Shown: positions 1 to 6,280 of the stretch, one piece after another
How the letters are laid out: each line of letters opens with the position of its first letter
Position numbering within the stretch: the stretch's first letter is position 1
Source: a virus
Reading direction: 5' to 3' (one strand)
DNA length: 24,016 bases
IMG/VR virus record: IMGVR_UViG_3300033148_004727
Span: 1-24,016 of that record
The notes under the pieces: model-generated
What the model saw: only the letters and a program-made list of their open reading frames with translations
What the model was told of the DNA's origin: nothing
The model's database searches: none
Translations under genes and position numbers: made by a program

Positions 1-36
1 TTACATACCCCCTCCAACCCCACCAACAACTCCGCT

Positions 37-594
37 CTAGTCCGCAAATCCCCCCCTATGCGCGGCCTCGCGCCACCTCTCAATAACCCGATTACAGAGA
101 AGTCGGAAGTACTCATGACTACGGTGACTTCTACCCGCCAGCTCCCTACACGACGTACCCCGCAACCAATATCCCACAATACGCCTTTCATCCCGATTCG
201 TAGCCACGCTCTGAATACACTCGCGCAGATCAAACCCCTCATGGTCATCTAACACTACTCGACTATCCCAATCCACCTCGTCCAACCCCCGCGTCTTAAA
301 CTCCAGCTTTCCATGCCGTTTCCCCTGACGATGTAGCTCGTGATAGATCCTACGCATATGCACCTTCGCCCACACGTATTGCTGGCCCAGCGTTTCCTCA
401 CTTCCGTACCTAAAGCTCGTCAACCATGCCTCGCTGACCAAATCCTCCGCCATGATAAAATTGCACCTCCTATCCGGTTCATAATAATTCAGCACATCCT
501 GCGCCGCTTTGAACAATATCCGCTTACCATCCTCATGCCAATAGGCACTTTTAGCGGGTCTACGTTTATGCCCTCCCATCAGACTCGCCCCCAT
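37..594 (-). CDS. sigma-70/ECF-like RNA polymerase sigma factor (putative)
   Basis: A 185-residue protein with the two-block layout of a small sigma factor. Residues around 45-60 contain EDLVSEAWL, like the sigma region 2 helix (DLVQEAFL type). The C-terminal block (about 135-178) has DERRIVGYWLRGTSCRELA followed by an RxxxERWREA end, like the region 4 helix-turn-helix. If real, it would redirect host RNA polymerase to phage promoters. It is the last gene of the leftward array in this window and overlaps the upstream gene by 29 bases. An alternative ATG at 579 has a more G-rich upstream stretch than the ATG at 594. Sigma factors diverge strongly in phages, so this rests on pattern only. It could be another helix-turn-helix regulator. 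Confidence 0.55.
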   Translation of the reverse strand: MGASLMGGHKRRPAKSAYWHEDGKRILFKAAQDVLNYYEPDRRCNFIMAEDLVSEAWLTSFRYGSEETLGQQYVWAKVHMRRIYHELHRQGKRHGKLEFKTRGLDEVDWDSRVVLDDHEGFDLRECIQSVATNRDERRIVGYWLRGTSCRELAGRSHRSHEYFRLLCNRVIERWREAAHRGGFAD

Positions 595-1006
595 ATCGCG
601 CTACCGCAGCGCGAAGATTACTAGCTACTGTGTTATGGGCACTAAAACACTGAAAATAGTCTACTGCCAGCCTTGCCGTACGACTATTCATACCCACGAC
701 AATAGGCCCCTGGCACTCCACAATCTCTTTCAGATTGCCTAGCCGTCGTATATGGGTGGATATGTAATTGCCCTTTGAGCTGTGATGCGGATCATTAGCG
801 TATGACCAACCCTCGGAACCATAAATATGTACAAGTCCATCGTCAATACTACCAAAGTCCCACCGTTTCACCTCCCTCTTTTTCCCCTCTGCCAACGCAT
901 TATCACACGCGCTCCTCAGCTCTTCTATCTGCTCTCGCGTCCCACTAATCGTCTGGGGCCATCCCGTATCCACGTCATGCGGCAACTCCACGTTGTACTT
1001 GTCCAT
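566..1006 (-). CDS. hypothetical phage protein
   Basis: A 146-residue soluble protein I do not recognise. It begins MDKYNVELPHDVDTGWPQ, and the middle contains RWDFGSIDDGLVHIYGSEGW. The ATG at 1006 is chosen because AGGAGAT lies 6 bases upstream; the open frame continues 26 codons further up without a ribosome binding site. It starts just downstream of the short membrane peptide ending at 1009 and overlaps the sigma-like gene downstream, so it belongs to the same leftward operon. No catalytic motif, signal peptide or membrane segment is visible. Confidence 0.65.
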   Translation of the reverse strand: MDKYNVELPHDVDTGWPQTISGTREQIEELRSACDNALAEGKKREVKRWDFGSIDDGLVHIYGSEGWSYANDPHHSSKGNYISTHIRRLGNLKEIVECQGPIVVGMNSRTARLAVDYFQCFSAHNTVASNLRAAVARYGGESDGRA

Positions 1007-1008
1007 TT

Positions 1009-1092
1009 TTATGATCTCCTGGTTATATACATCAAAACACCAACTATACAGCAAAACGCAACTCCAATAGCGATGCCGCGCCACACTGTCAC
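1009..1092 (-). CDS. 27-residue single-span membrane peptide (putative)
   Basis: A GTG start overlaps the TGA stop of the upstream lipoprotein-like gene as GTGA, the usual arrangement for translational coupling. The 27-residue product has a short N-terminus (about five residues), a hydrophobic span (GIAIGVAFCCIVGVLMYI) and a positive C-terminal tail TRRS. It would be a single-pass inner-membrane peptide. Many phages encode such peptides beside lysis genes, but no function can be assigned. The nearest purine stretch (GAAGG) is very close to the GTG, so initiation probably relies on coupling. Confidence 0.4.
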   Translation of the reverse strand: MTVWRGIAIGVAFCCIVGVLMYITRRS

Positions 1093-1544
1093 GCCTTCGC
1101 CGGAAGTCCTCGCAATGCTCGTATCACATTCTCCACTACGATTGGATCCACATTTTGCTTCAACATCTGCTCTTTCAACATCCCCCCTAGCTTGTCCCAC
1201 TGATCCGGACTCGCCTCTTTGAACGCTTCTATCGCGCTCACCGAACTCGCCGCCACGGCGTAATACTGCTTGCTCTTCGCCTGTGCCCTCGTCAGACTCG
1301 GGCGCATCGCACGCCACCCTGCCAACAACCCCGTCAGCACCCCTCCAATCCCCACTCCCACCGGCCCGAACAAAGGGGCTGCCGTAGCTACCCCCTGGAC
1401 AACCGCCTCCCCCGTTGCCGCCACGTTCGGGTCCACAATCCTCACTATCTGCCCTGTCTCTGGGTCCACCGCTTTAATGCACCCCCACATACCTACGGCC
1501 ACGCCTACCACCACAACCATCCACAATATCCGTCTACTACTCAT
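1089..1544 (-). CDS. lipoprotein-like or membrane protein with glycine-rich hydrophobic segment
   Basis: A 151-residue protein. Its N-terminus (MSSRR then a run of V, G and M ending GMWGC at residue 22) looks like a signal peptide with an atypical lipobox. A second hydrophobic, glycine-rich segment follows at about residues 56-76 (APLFGPVGVGIGGVLTGLLAG), then a helical hydrophilic C-terminus. Tail or membrane proteins with glycine-zipper segments look like this, and so do some spanin or holin-like proteins. I cannot choose between them. The ATG at 1544 has AAAGGGA 6 bases upstream. It is coupled to the 27-residue membrane peptide downstream through GTGA. Confidence 0.7.
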   Translation of the reverse strand: MSSRRILWMVVVVGVAVGMWGCIKAVDPETGQIVRIVDPNVAATGEAVVQGVATAAPLFGPVGVGIGGVLTGLLAGWRAMRPSLTRAQAKSKQYYAVAASSVSAIEAFKEASPDQWDKLGGMLKEQMLKQNVDPIVVENVIRALRGLPAKA

Positions 1545-1559
1545 AACAATCCCTTTCTA

Positions 1560-1808
1560 CTACAAACACAACGCACTAATCACCTCCTGCATATCCACCA
1601 ACGTACCTTCCAAATCTTCCACATACCCCCATAATCGCAAATAATCCTCATATGAGACATACCCACCACACTGGGGAAACGTTGTTTGCATCTCCCCATT
1701 CTCATCCACATTCCAAACTTGTGGATTCTCCAACTTCCGTCGATGGTTCCTTACGTTCTCCTCATCGGTCTTTGGCACTGGCTGATTCGTGTCTGTCGTG
1801 TTCATCAT
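1560..1808 (-). CDS. hypothetical small acidic protein
   Basis: An 82-residue protein, not recognised. It is polar at the N-terminus (NTTDTNQPVPKTDEENVRNH) and ends with a probable acidic helix (DYLRLWGYVEDLEGTLVDMQE). AGGAGAGAT sits immediately upstream of tandem ATG codons at 1808 and 1805. It lies between the zinc-finger-like gene and the lipoprotein-like gene in the leftward array. No membrane segment or known motif is visible. Confidence 0.6.
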   Translation of the reverse strand: MMNTTDTNQPVPKTDEENVRNHRRKLENPQVWNVDENGEMQTTFPQCGGYVSYEDYLRLWGYVEDLEGTLVDMQEVISALCL

Positions 1809-1873
1809 ATCTCTCCTACGACTCTGTTAACATTGCCCCTACCCCCTCTCATACGAGACGGTTCGACCGCTGT

Positions 1874-2119
1874 TCACTCGTTTACCTGCTGGCTCACAAT
1901 CTCCTCAATGATTTCTAGCAGACGATCTTTAATGTCCACCTCCGCACCAACTGACTTGATCTTCAATGCCGTACAACACGTTGGGCACAAATCATACACC
2001 ATCCGCTGTCCCTTGTGGTTGTAGGTGAAGACAATCGCGCGCCATCTATGCGGCACCGCAGATAACTGCGTTGGTACATCACCTATCTTACCACATCGGT
2101 CACATTTACACATTTTCAT
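1874..2119 (-). CDS. small zinc-binding-like protein
   Basis: An 81-residue protein with two cysteine pairs: CKCDRCGKIG at the N-terminus and DLCPTCCTAL at about residues 44-53. This spacing fits a zinc ribbon. The remainder is a basic core followed by an acidic helix (DIKDRLLEIIEEIVSQQ). AGGAGAATAGAT precedes the ATG. It lies just downstream of the ATPase gene with a 13-base gap and is probably co-transcribed with it. DNA or RNA contact is plausible for such folds, but no function can be named. Confidence 0.7.
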   Translation of the reverse strand: MKMCKCDRCGKIGDVPTQLSAVPHRWRAIVFTYNHKGQRMVYDLCPTCCTALKIKSVGAEVDIKDRLLEIIEEIVSQQVNE

Positions 2120-2132
2120 ATCTATTCTCCTA

Positions 2133-3434
2133 CTAAAACCCCAACGTACCCGTTTTCAGTGCGTCTAAGGTTTCGCGTACACTCTCGTTATGTGTAATGC
2201 GCCACTTAAATCCATCTTTCTTCTTTTCCGTTTGGTAGGTATAGCGATCTGCCAACCCCAGCAAGTGCAGATCCTCCAACATGATCCGCAACTGGTCCTC
2301 CTTAAACAATACCCATCCTTCGGATACCTGCTTAGCCGTTCGATAACCACCGCCTTTGTGGCCCACGCCTGTTCTCTCATCCTCCCAATCCTCCTTCATT
2401 AGGTATTCCAATAGCTCTCGTCTGATCCGAGTACACCCATGTAGTGCTGTTTTCTGCGCCCTATCAATGTCCCGCCCGCTTACCCGTGGCAATCCTTTCG
2501 CCCAAGACATGCCGATGGCCAAATTACACAGTTGTTTCATGATTCGGTAAGGCGCTTCCGTGCTGGGCACATCCTTGGCCTGCTTGGTCCGATGGTCTCT
2601 CGGGATCTGCACTCGCAAAGTCGCTCCTAGAAACGCTGCATTGCAAATCTGCTCAAGTTGTTCTTTGGACAATACGGGTGCCTCCGTTTCCTGGTTTAGT
2701 ACATCGCACGCCGCTGTATCCATCTCCTCTTGGCGAAAGCTTTCCTTGTGTTGCCCTCCAATCATCATGCAAACACGCCTAGCCACATCTTTGGGCACAT
2801 CCGGTATTCTATACATAAGGAAGCGTTCACCAAGATCCCCGATGATCCTATGATGCTTGTCAATCGCATGTGTAACCCCAGCAATCATACCGAATTTCGA
2901 CTTATACTCCTTAATCACCGTATCCGCATCACCGTCCTTAATGCCGAATGCCTTGCTACACTTCCCATCGAATGCGTCTCGCAATTCCCCCAGAATAGAC
3001 TGTGCGGTATTCTGGTTCATAGACAACGCGCTCGTCAAATCCTTCACAATCAGTACTTTCTTATCCAATTCTGGCAGAAGAGAGCTATCGGCCTTACTGC
3101 CTTGCTTGCCGCGTCCACTCACCAACGTTTGCTCAGTCCACCTTGATATCATCTTAACCGAGTCATGGGCTGCCAGTGGATTTAATATCTCTGTCTTACC
3201 ACATGATGGCTGGCCTGCTAAGTACAACCACGTTGGTACATCATTTAACCTATTTGCGAACATAGTTCCCAAGACCACATGGACGTAATCCGTGTCATGT
3301 AGAATATAGTGCCTTCCCATTGTCTCTTCCAACTGTGCCCACTCAAGCGATGGCTCCATATCCGTTACTTCGACGCACATTCGCGTTGTTTTCTTCTTGG
3401 TCTTCTTTTTCACGGTCTTTTTTACTTTTGGCAT
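2133..3434 (-). CDS. P-loop ATPase, helicase/primase-C-terminal-like
   Basis: A 433-residue protein. After a lysine-rich N-terminal tail (residues 3-18) it has a Walker A motif GQPSCGKT (about 74-81), a Walker B-like strand KVLIVKDLTS (about 126-135) and GDLGERFLMYRIP (about 199-211), which looks like an arginine-finger or sensor segment. The last 70 residues (EGWVLFKEDQLRIMLEDLHLLGLADR) resemble a winged helix. This plan fits phage or plasmid AAA+ replication ATPases. The primase half is absent, so it may load or drive replication proteins. ATG 3434 is preferred because GGAGTAGCACA precedes it; the frame runs 13 codons further to a TTG with no good site. The precise role is inference. Confidence 0.75.
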   Translation of the reverse strand: MPKVKKTVKKKTKKKTTRMCVEVTDMEPSLEWAQLEETMGRHYILHDTDYVHVVLGTMFANRLNDVPTWLYLAGQPSCGKTEILNPLAAHDSVKMISRWTEQTLVSGRGKQGSKADSSLLPELDKKVLIVKDLTSALSMNQNTAQSILGELRDAFDGKCSKAFGIKDGDADTVIKEYKSKFGMIAGVTHAIDKHHRIIGDLGERFLMYRIPDVPKDVARRVCMMIGGQHKESFRQEEMDTAACDVLNQETEAPVLSKEQLEQICNAAFLGATLRVQIPRDHRTKQAKDVPSTEAPYRIMKQLCNLAIGMSWAKGLPRVSGRDIDRAQKTALHGCTRIRRELLEYLMKEDWEDERTGVGHKGGGYRTAKQVSEGWVLFKEDQLRIMLEDLHLLGLADRYTYQTEKKKDGFKWRITHNESVRETLDALKTGTLGF

Positions 3435-3459
3435 TGTGCTACTCCATTCTATAAATTGC

Positions 3460-3894
3460 TCAACAAAACGCAAAAAACTGGGCAGGGCGCATCTTGCGCT
3501 GTTCTTCTTGGCTCAGCGCATGCCATCTTCGCAGTCGTTCTCGTCTACATCGCTCATTCCACCAGCGTATACCCGCCCATCGTACATCGTGGTTTCGCTT
3601 AGCCGTTTCTGCTAGGTCAACCATGTGGTCTAGCATTTCCACAGTTAGTTTCCACCACTCGTCCTCCATTTCAAACCACTCTCCCCCGATACACGCCTGC
3701 CTAGCTACTGCCTTAAAGCCAATTTCAATGAGCCTAGGCTTGCAACTGTGCCGCACATAAACAATGTCCAGCGTTCGCCCTGTCATATACTGCAATGTCT
3801 GTCTTCGCTGTTCCACATTGTCAGACATACCAACCTTTCCTACATCGGACTCCTGATCGCGTAGTACGTAAATATACCTAGGTTTACTCGCCAT
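3460..3894 (-). CDS. GIY-YIG superfamily (T5orf172/MUG113-like) nuclease-like protein
   Basis: A 144-residue protein. YIYVLRD at residues 7-13 and VGKVGMSDNVEQRRQTLQ at about 18-35 match the two opening strands and following helix of T5orf172-type GIY-YIG domains. GGEWFEM at about 70-76 matches the conserved EWF block. The C-terminal third is Trp/Arg-rich and basic, suited to nucleic acid binding. AAGGAG lies 8 bases upstream of the ATG. It directly follows a structured noncoding interval and precedes the ATPase gene. Family members include free-standing phage nucleases. Whether this one is catalytic, mobile or a repair or host-attack enzyme is unknown. Confidence 0.75.
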   Translation of the reverse strand: MASKPRYIYVLRDQESDVGKVGMSDNVEQRRQTLQYMTGRTLDIVYVRHSCKPRLIEIGFKAVARQACIGGEWFEMEDEWWKLTVEMLDHMVDLAETAKRNHDVRWAGIRWWNERCRRERLRRWHALSQEEQRKMRPAQFFAFC

Positions 3895-3912
3895 AATGGT
3901 ACTCCTTAGAAA

Positions 3913-4018
3913 ATAAGCCCAGGATTATGCACGCTACCCTAGCGCTGAGTCCTTGCGGATACTCACATCCTGGGCTTATCGTTTGAAGGACAAAAGTTGA
4001 AATGTAGGGTACGTGCAT
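3913..4018 (-). ncRNA. structured leader candidate with two interleaved inverted repeats
   Basis: On the + strand, ATAAGCCCAGGAT (3913-3925) is perfectly complementary to ATCCTGGGCTTAT (3967-3979). ATGCACGCTACCCT (3927-3940) pairs with AGGGTACGTGCAT (4006-4018) with one bulged base. The order is A-B-A'-B', so the two 13-bp helices either form a pseudoknot or compete. A further TGAGT/ACTCA hairpin (3946-3965) lies inside. Read on the minus strand, the 3' arm of helix A is followed by TTTTC and then the ribosome binding site of the nuclease-like gene. That is the position of an attenuator or riboswitch-like leader. It matches no known class that I recognise. Confidence 0.45.
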
Positions 4019-4164
4019 ACCCTTATTACGAGATCTTTTCGTTTCTGTTCTCATGTTTGGCTGACTTTTTTTCTCGACCCCACTTTAAACGATGTGAGAT
4101 AGGATTCGCATAATATATATGTACACTAATCTATACACTTACCCAATCCCATACTAACAGACAC

Positions 4165-4178
4165 TCTGTTTACACAGA
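4165..4178. promoter_or_regulatory. palindromic operator-like site
   Basis: TCTGTTTACACAGA is a 5-bp inverted repeat (TCTGT/ACAGA) around a 4-base centre, in the noncoding interval upstream of the nuclease-like gene. The size and symmetry suit a dimeric repressor site, but a chance palindrome of this length is not rare. Confidence 0.25.
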
Positions 4179-4255
4179 ACACTCATATAACATATGCATA
4201 GTCTATCCCTACGGGATGGAGAGAGCGTACAAAGATGGTTTGGCTTTCACCCTCA

Positions 4256-4405
4256 TCAATACCGAGACGACCTCCGCAACATCTTACTACTCACACCATC
4301 TATCGACCGATCAATTCCCTCCAAGTGTACTGCAATTTTCAATGCAATTAGCATCATCACCAATATGCCCACAATCTTTACAACGCACCTAGCTCTCTCT
4401 AACAT
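4256..4405 (-). CDS. 49-residue membrane protein (putative)
   Basis: AGGAGACAGAG lies directly upstream of the ATG at 4405. The product starts MLERARCVVK and has one hydrophobic span (IVGILVMMLIALKIAV, about residues 11-26), then a polar tail ending SSKMLRRSSRY. The positive residues before and after the span give no firm topology. The gene starts inside the upstream 59-residue gene in a different frame. It is the third of three consecutive overlapping small membrane genes. Not recognised by family. Confidence 0.55.
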   Translation of the reverse strand: MLERARCVVKIVGILVMMLIALKIAVHLEGIDRSIDGVSSKMLRRSSRY

Positions 4406-4568
4406 CTCTGTCTCCTTTTACCGCCCCCTTCTCTCTCAACAATCTTTCGTACCGCTTACTCAACAATCGCTCCATTTGGTTGAGTTGGTATATCTCCCAT
4501 CGTATTCGCACTATCCCACCCATACAAACTACCACAGCTATACCGCCCAGCATCATTAAATACTTCAT
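4389..4568 (-). CDS. 59-residue membrane-anchored coiled-coil-like protein
   Basis: The ATG at 4568 overlaps the upstream stop as ATGA, and GGGGAGGATAGAGT precedes it, an excellent ribosome binding site. The N-terminus MKYLMMLGGIAVVVCMGGIV is a membrane anchor. It is followed by a charged helix (WEIYQLNQMERLLSKRYERL). The plan of anchor plus helical rod resembles small inner-membrane spanins, but the rod is very short and no lipoprotein partner overlaps it. Function unassigned. Confidence 0.6.
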   Translation of the reverse strand: MKYLMMLGGIAVVVCMGGIVRIRWEIYQLNQMERLLSKRYERLLREKGAVKGDRDVRES

Positions 4569-4738
4569 ACTCTATCCTCCCCGGTGAACGATATGATCGT
4601 CAATATATTTGCAATCAATATCGCCCCCGCTGTGTAATAACCCACTAATATGAACGATATCCCGGCAAAGAACCAACTTGCCACCAGCACATCCTGCCAA
4701 TTCAGTCGTGTCCACGTACTAATCTGTAGCCATTTCAT
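4565..4738 (-). CDS. 57-residue protein with two membrane spans
   Basis: ATG 4738 is chosen because AAGGAG lies about 10 bases upstream; the frame is open 13 codons further. After a short amphipathic N-terminus (MKWLQISTWTRLNWQD) come two hydrophobic segments (VLVASWFFAGISFILVGYY and AGAILIANILTIISF) and an acidic tail GEDRV. A small protein with two spans and charged ends would suit a class II holin, but other small membrane proteins look the same. It overlaps both neighbours by 4 bases. Confidence 0.6.
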   Translation of the reverse strand: MKWLQISTWTRLNWQDVLVASWFFAGISFILVGYYTAGAILIANILTIISFTGEDRV

Positions 4739-4965
4739 ATTGCTACACTCCTTTCGTCCTGCCCCTGGAACCAACATATCCTACCCCCCTTACAATGGGG
4801 GCAGATTACCTCATCTTCCCCTACCGGCACTAGACATTCCCCACAATATCCACCATACCCTTCCTTCCGTAGCTTATCCCGTATCACATGCTCCTGCTGT
4901 AAATACACCTTAACTCTCTCTCTCCACCGCATCGCCCACAGTCTTTCACCCATCGCTTTATCCAT
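4735..4965 (-). CDS. small zinc-ribbon-like protein
   Basis: A 76-residue protein with a basic helical N-terminal half (RLWAMRWRERVKVYLQQEHV) and a zinc ribbon CGEC ... CPHCKGG at about residues 41-60. ATG 4965 has ATAGGAGTGATTCGG upstream; a GTG three codons earlier is possible. It overlaps the downstream membrane gene by 4 bases and the upstream gene by 8. Small ribbons of this type often bind nucleic acid or are structural. No function is claimed. Confidence 0.65.
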   Translation of the reverse strand: MDKAMGERLWAMRWRERVKVYLQQEHVIRDKLRKEGYGGYCGECLVPVGEDEVICPHCKGGRICWFQGQDERSVAI

Positions 4966-5152
4966 CCGAATCACTCCTATCCCAACCTAGTTCACTCAAT
5001 GTAATCGAACTACCCACCACCGTCTCCACCACCTGCTCAACCTCTCTCCTGTACAGCCGCACAAACGCATCCAAGTGCAGCTCTGTGGCTTGCCAAACGC
5101 CCCACAGTCCCACGTCCTTCCGCACCCACTCTTCTATCTCGTCATCCGTCAT
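4958..5152 (-). CDS. hypothetical 64-residue protein
   Basis: Starts MTDDEIEEWVRKDVGLWG and continues as an amphipathic helical protein, ending WDRSDSDG. GGAGGTGTTAGG precedes the ATG. It has no membrane segment and no recognised motif. It sits between the pentapeptide-repeat gene upstream and the zinc-ribbon gene, which it overlaps by 8 bases. Confidence 0.6.
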   Translation of the reverse strand: MTDDEIEEWVRKDVGLWGVWQATELHLDAFVRLYRREVEQVVETVVGSSITLSELGWDRSDSDG

Positions 5153-5186
5153 CCTAACACCTCCATGTTCTCGTCCATGTTCGTCT

Positions 5187-5742
5187 CTAAACTTTGCCTA
5201 CAACTTGAAACCACCTACAACGCCATTTGTGCCCCGCCTGGTGCACATCCACGGCTTTCGTCACCACAGAGATAATCTCATCACACCAACTCCAGTCCAC
5301 CGCTTCCTCCTTTGTAGGCCATAAATAGAGCCCTGGATGGCATTCCGTCTCCGATGTTGAGAACCAATCAGCACTATATACCCGTCCATCACGGTATTTA
5401 TCAATGTGACCAGCGCGTCTTGTCCGATAGCCTATTACCATCCCCTCCTTTTGTTGTCTAAACATGCTAGTTTTACCATTAGGCATATTATCTGGGTCCA
5501 AACAGGTTTTTGCAATGTCTGTCTTAGATAAGTTTGCTCCCAATAAATTTGCTCTCAATAAATTTGCTTTAGATAAATCTGCTTCAGATAAATTTGCTCC
5601 CAATAAATTTGCTCTAAATAAATCTGCTTCAGATAAATTTGCTCTAGATAAATTTGCTCTAGATAAATCTGCTTCAGATAAGTTCGCCAGTCTGCCACGC
5701 TGTCCACTTTTCCAGCAACGTCTTTGTATCTGACTGCTCCAT
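5187..5742 (-). CDS. pentapeptide-repeat protein, reading frame interrupted (+1 shift needed)
   Basis: The body is a run of A(N/D)Lxx pentapeptides (right-handed quadrilateral beta-helix) followed by about 110 residues with [18 protein letters not shown] and [11 protein letters not shown], typical of phage pentapeptide proteins with a DUF5758-like C-terminal domain. The frame carrying the repeats has no good start: its first start-like codon is a TTG at 5603, deep inside the repeats, without a ribosome binding site. A well-placed ATG at 5742 (AAGGA 7 bases upstream) opens [20 protein letters not shown], which reads like the usual lead-in to such repeats but stops at TGA 5674-5676. Moving +1 near 5680 (CTT to TTA) joins it to the repeats. 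The cause may be a true mutation, an assembly error or programmed shifting. Confidence 0.7.
5526..5690 (-). repeat. 15-bp tandem repeats encoding pentapeptides
   Basis: About eleven imperfect copies of a 15-bp unit (minus strand, GCAAATTTATCTGAA type) encode the A(N/D)L pentapeptide array. The tract is much more AT-rich than its surroundings. Variants mix TCTAGA, TCTGAA and TTGGGA at the end of the unit. Such arrays gain and lose units easily by slippage. Confidence 0.9.
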
Positions 5743-5770
5743 TACTCGTCCTTTCCGATTATGTTGGTAG

Positions 5771-6277
5771 TTATTCCCAACCCCCTACGTTTTCACCCAA
5801 CGCAGACCGCACCTTACGCCAATATGCCAAGCTACACGCTTGTCTGTAGCCATCCGGCCCCGCGACCCAACAGCGACTCTTGGTTTCATTCGTACCGTTT
5901 GGCACATAATGCCCCATATACACGTCGAACATCTCGCGCGACCGCCTCGGACTCAATCTATCCTGGTTGGTCCACCTCTGCCATCCCACGATTCGATTAC
6001 AATCCCGCACCATAATCGTTGATATCTGTGCCGCCCCCACACTGTCCCCACCATCACCAACCGCATTGGCCCGTCCACCACTCTCAACTTGGCAAATCGC
6101 CCCCCACAGTCGCTCCACACCATCCCCCTCCGTTGTGGGCTGTTCTGCCGCCCTTCTCGCCTCGATCTCCACTTTGGGGGGCGGCCCTGTTCGCATGGCC
6201 AAACAAATCATCCCCACATTGACTACTACCGTGCCTACCAAGACGAGTTTGGTAAATGAATCTGGTTGTTTGCTCAT
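5771..6277 (-). CDS. membrane-anchored SLT-like lysozyme / transglycosylase (endolysin candidate)
   Basis: A 168-residue protein. Residues 11-28 (LVLVGTVVVNVGMICLAM) form a weakly hydrophobic N-terminal anchor. The catalytic domain begins near LWGAICQVESGG, where Glu65 matches the catalytic Glu of goose-type or SLT lysozymes. GDGGDSVGAAQIS is the matching glycine/Gln motif. It would cleave the glycan strand of peptidoglycan. A cleavable anchor rich in G, A and V is what signal-anchor-release endolysins use, so export without a holin is possible. It may instead be a virion-associated transglycosylase, but its place among non-structural genes argues for lysis. It starts 3 bases after the upstream gene ends. 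Confidence 0.8.
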   Translation of the reverse strand: MSKQPDSFTKLVLVGTVVVNVGMICLAMRTGPPPKVEIEARRAAEQPTTEGDGVERLWGAICQVESGGRANAVGDGGDSVGAAQISTIMVRDCNRIVGWQRWTNQDRLSPRRSREMFDVYMGHYVPNGTNETKSRCWVAGPDGYRQACSLAYWRKVRSALGENVGGWE

Positions 6278-6280
6278 ACC

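Larger units (their letters stand above)
3895..4255. other. noncoding interval, AT-rich, with structured elements
   Basis: A 361-base stretch between a leftward membrane-peptide gene and the leftward nuclease-like gene, with no convincing gene. It holds interleaved inverted repeats near 3913-4018, a run of seven T at about 4066-4072, an AT-rich tract near 4110-4125, four copies of ACACT at 4123, 4135, 4161 and 4179, a TCTGT-N4-ACAGA palindrome at 4165-4178 and a small ATCCC-tac-GGGAT hairpin at 4205-4217. This mix could suit a leader or promoter region or a replication origin. I cannot decide from sequence alone. Confidence 0.5.

Noticed and set aside
1009-1317. Longer frame of 102 codons containing the 27-residue peptide
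   Set aside because: Its first 75 codons overlap the lipoprotein-like gene in another frame and read as low-complexity charged sequence. Only the coupled 3' end looks real.
3884-4054. 56-codon leftward frame across the structured leader, overlapping the nuclease-like gene start
   Set aside because: No ribosome binding site, no recognisable protein features, and it spans the inverted repeats, which explain the sequence better. It remains a weak possibility.
4206-4256. 15-codon leftward frame following the 49-residue membrane gene
   Set aside because: It starts in a TGATG overlap but has no ribosome binding site of its own and is too short to support.
4194-4559. Rightward open frame of 121 codons
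   Set aside because: It is antisense to two small leftward genes that have strong ribosome binding sites and overlapping stops. It has no site of its own.
5526-5690. Tandem repeats considered as a CRISPR array
   Set aside because: There are no unique spacers; units are contiguous 15-bp coding repeats.
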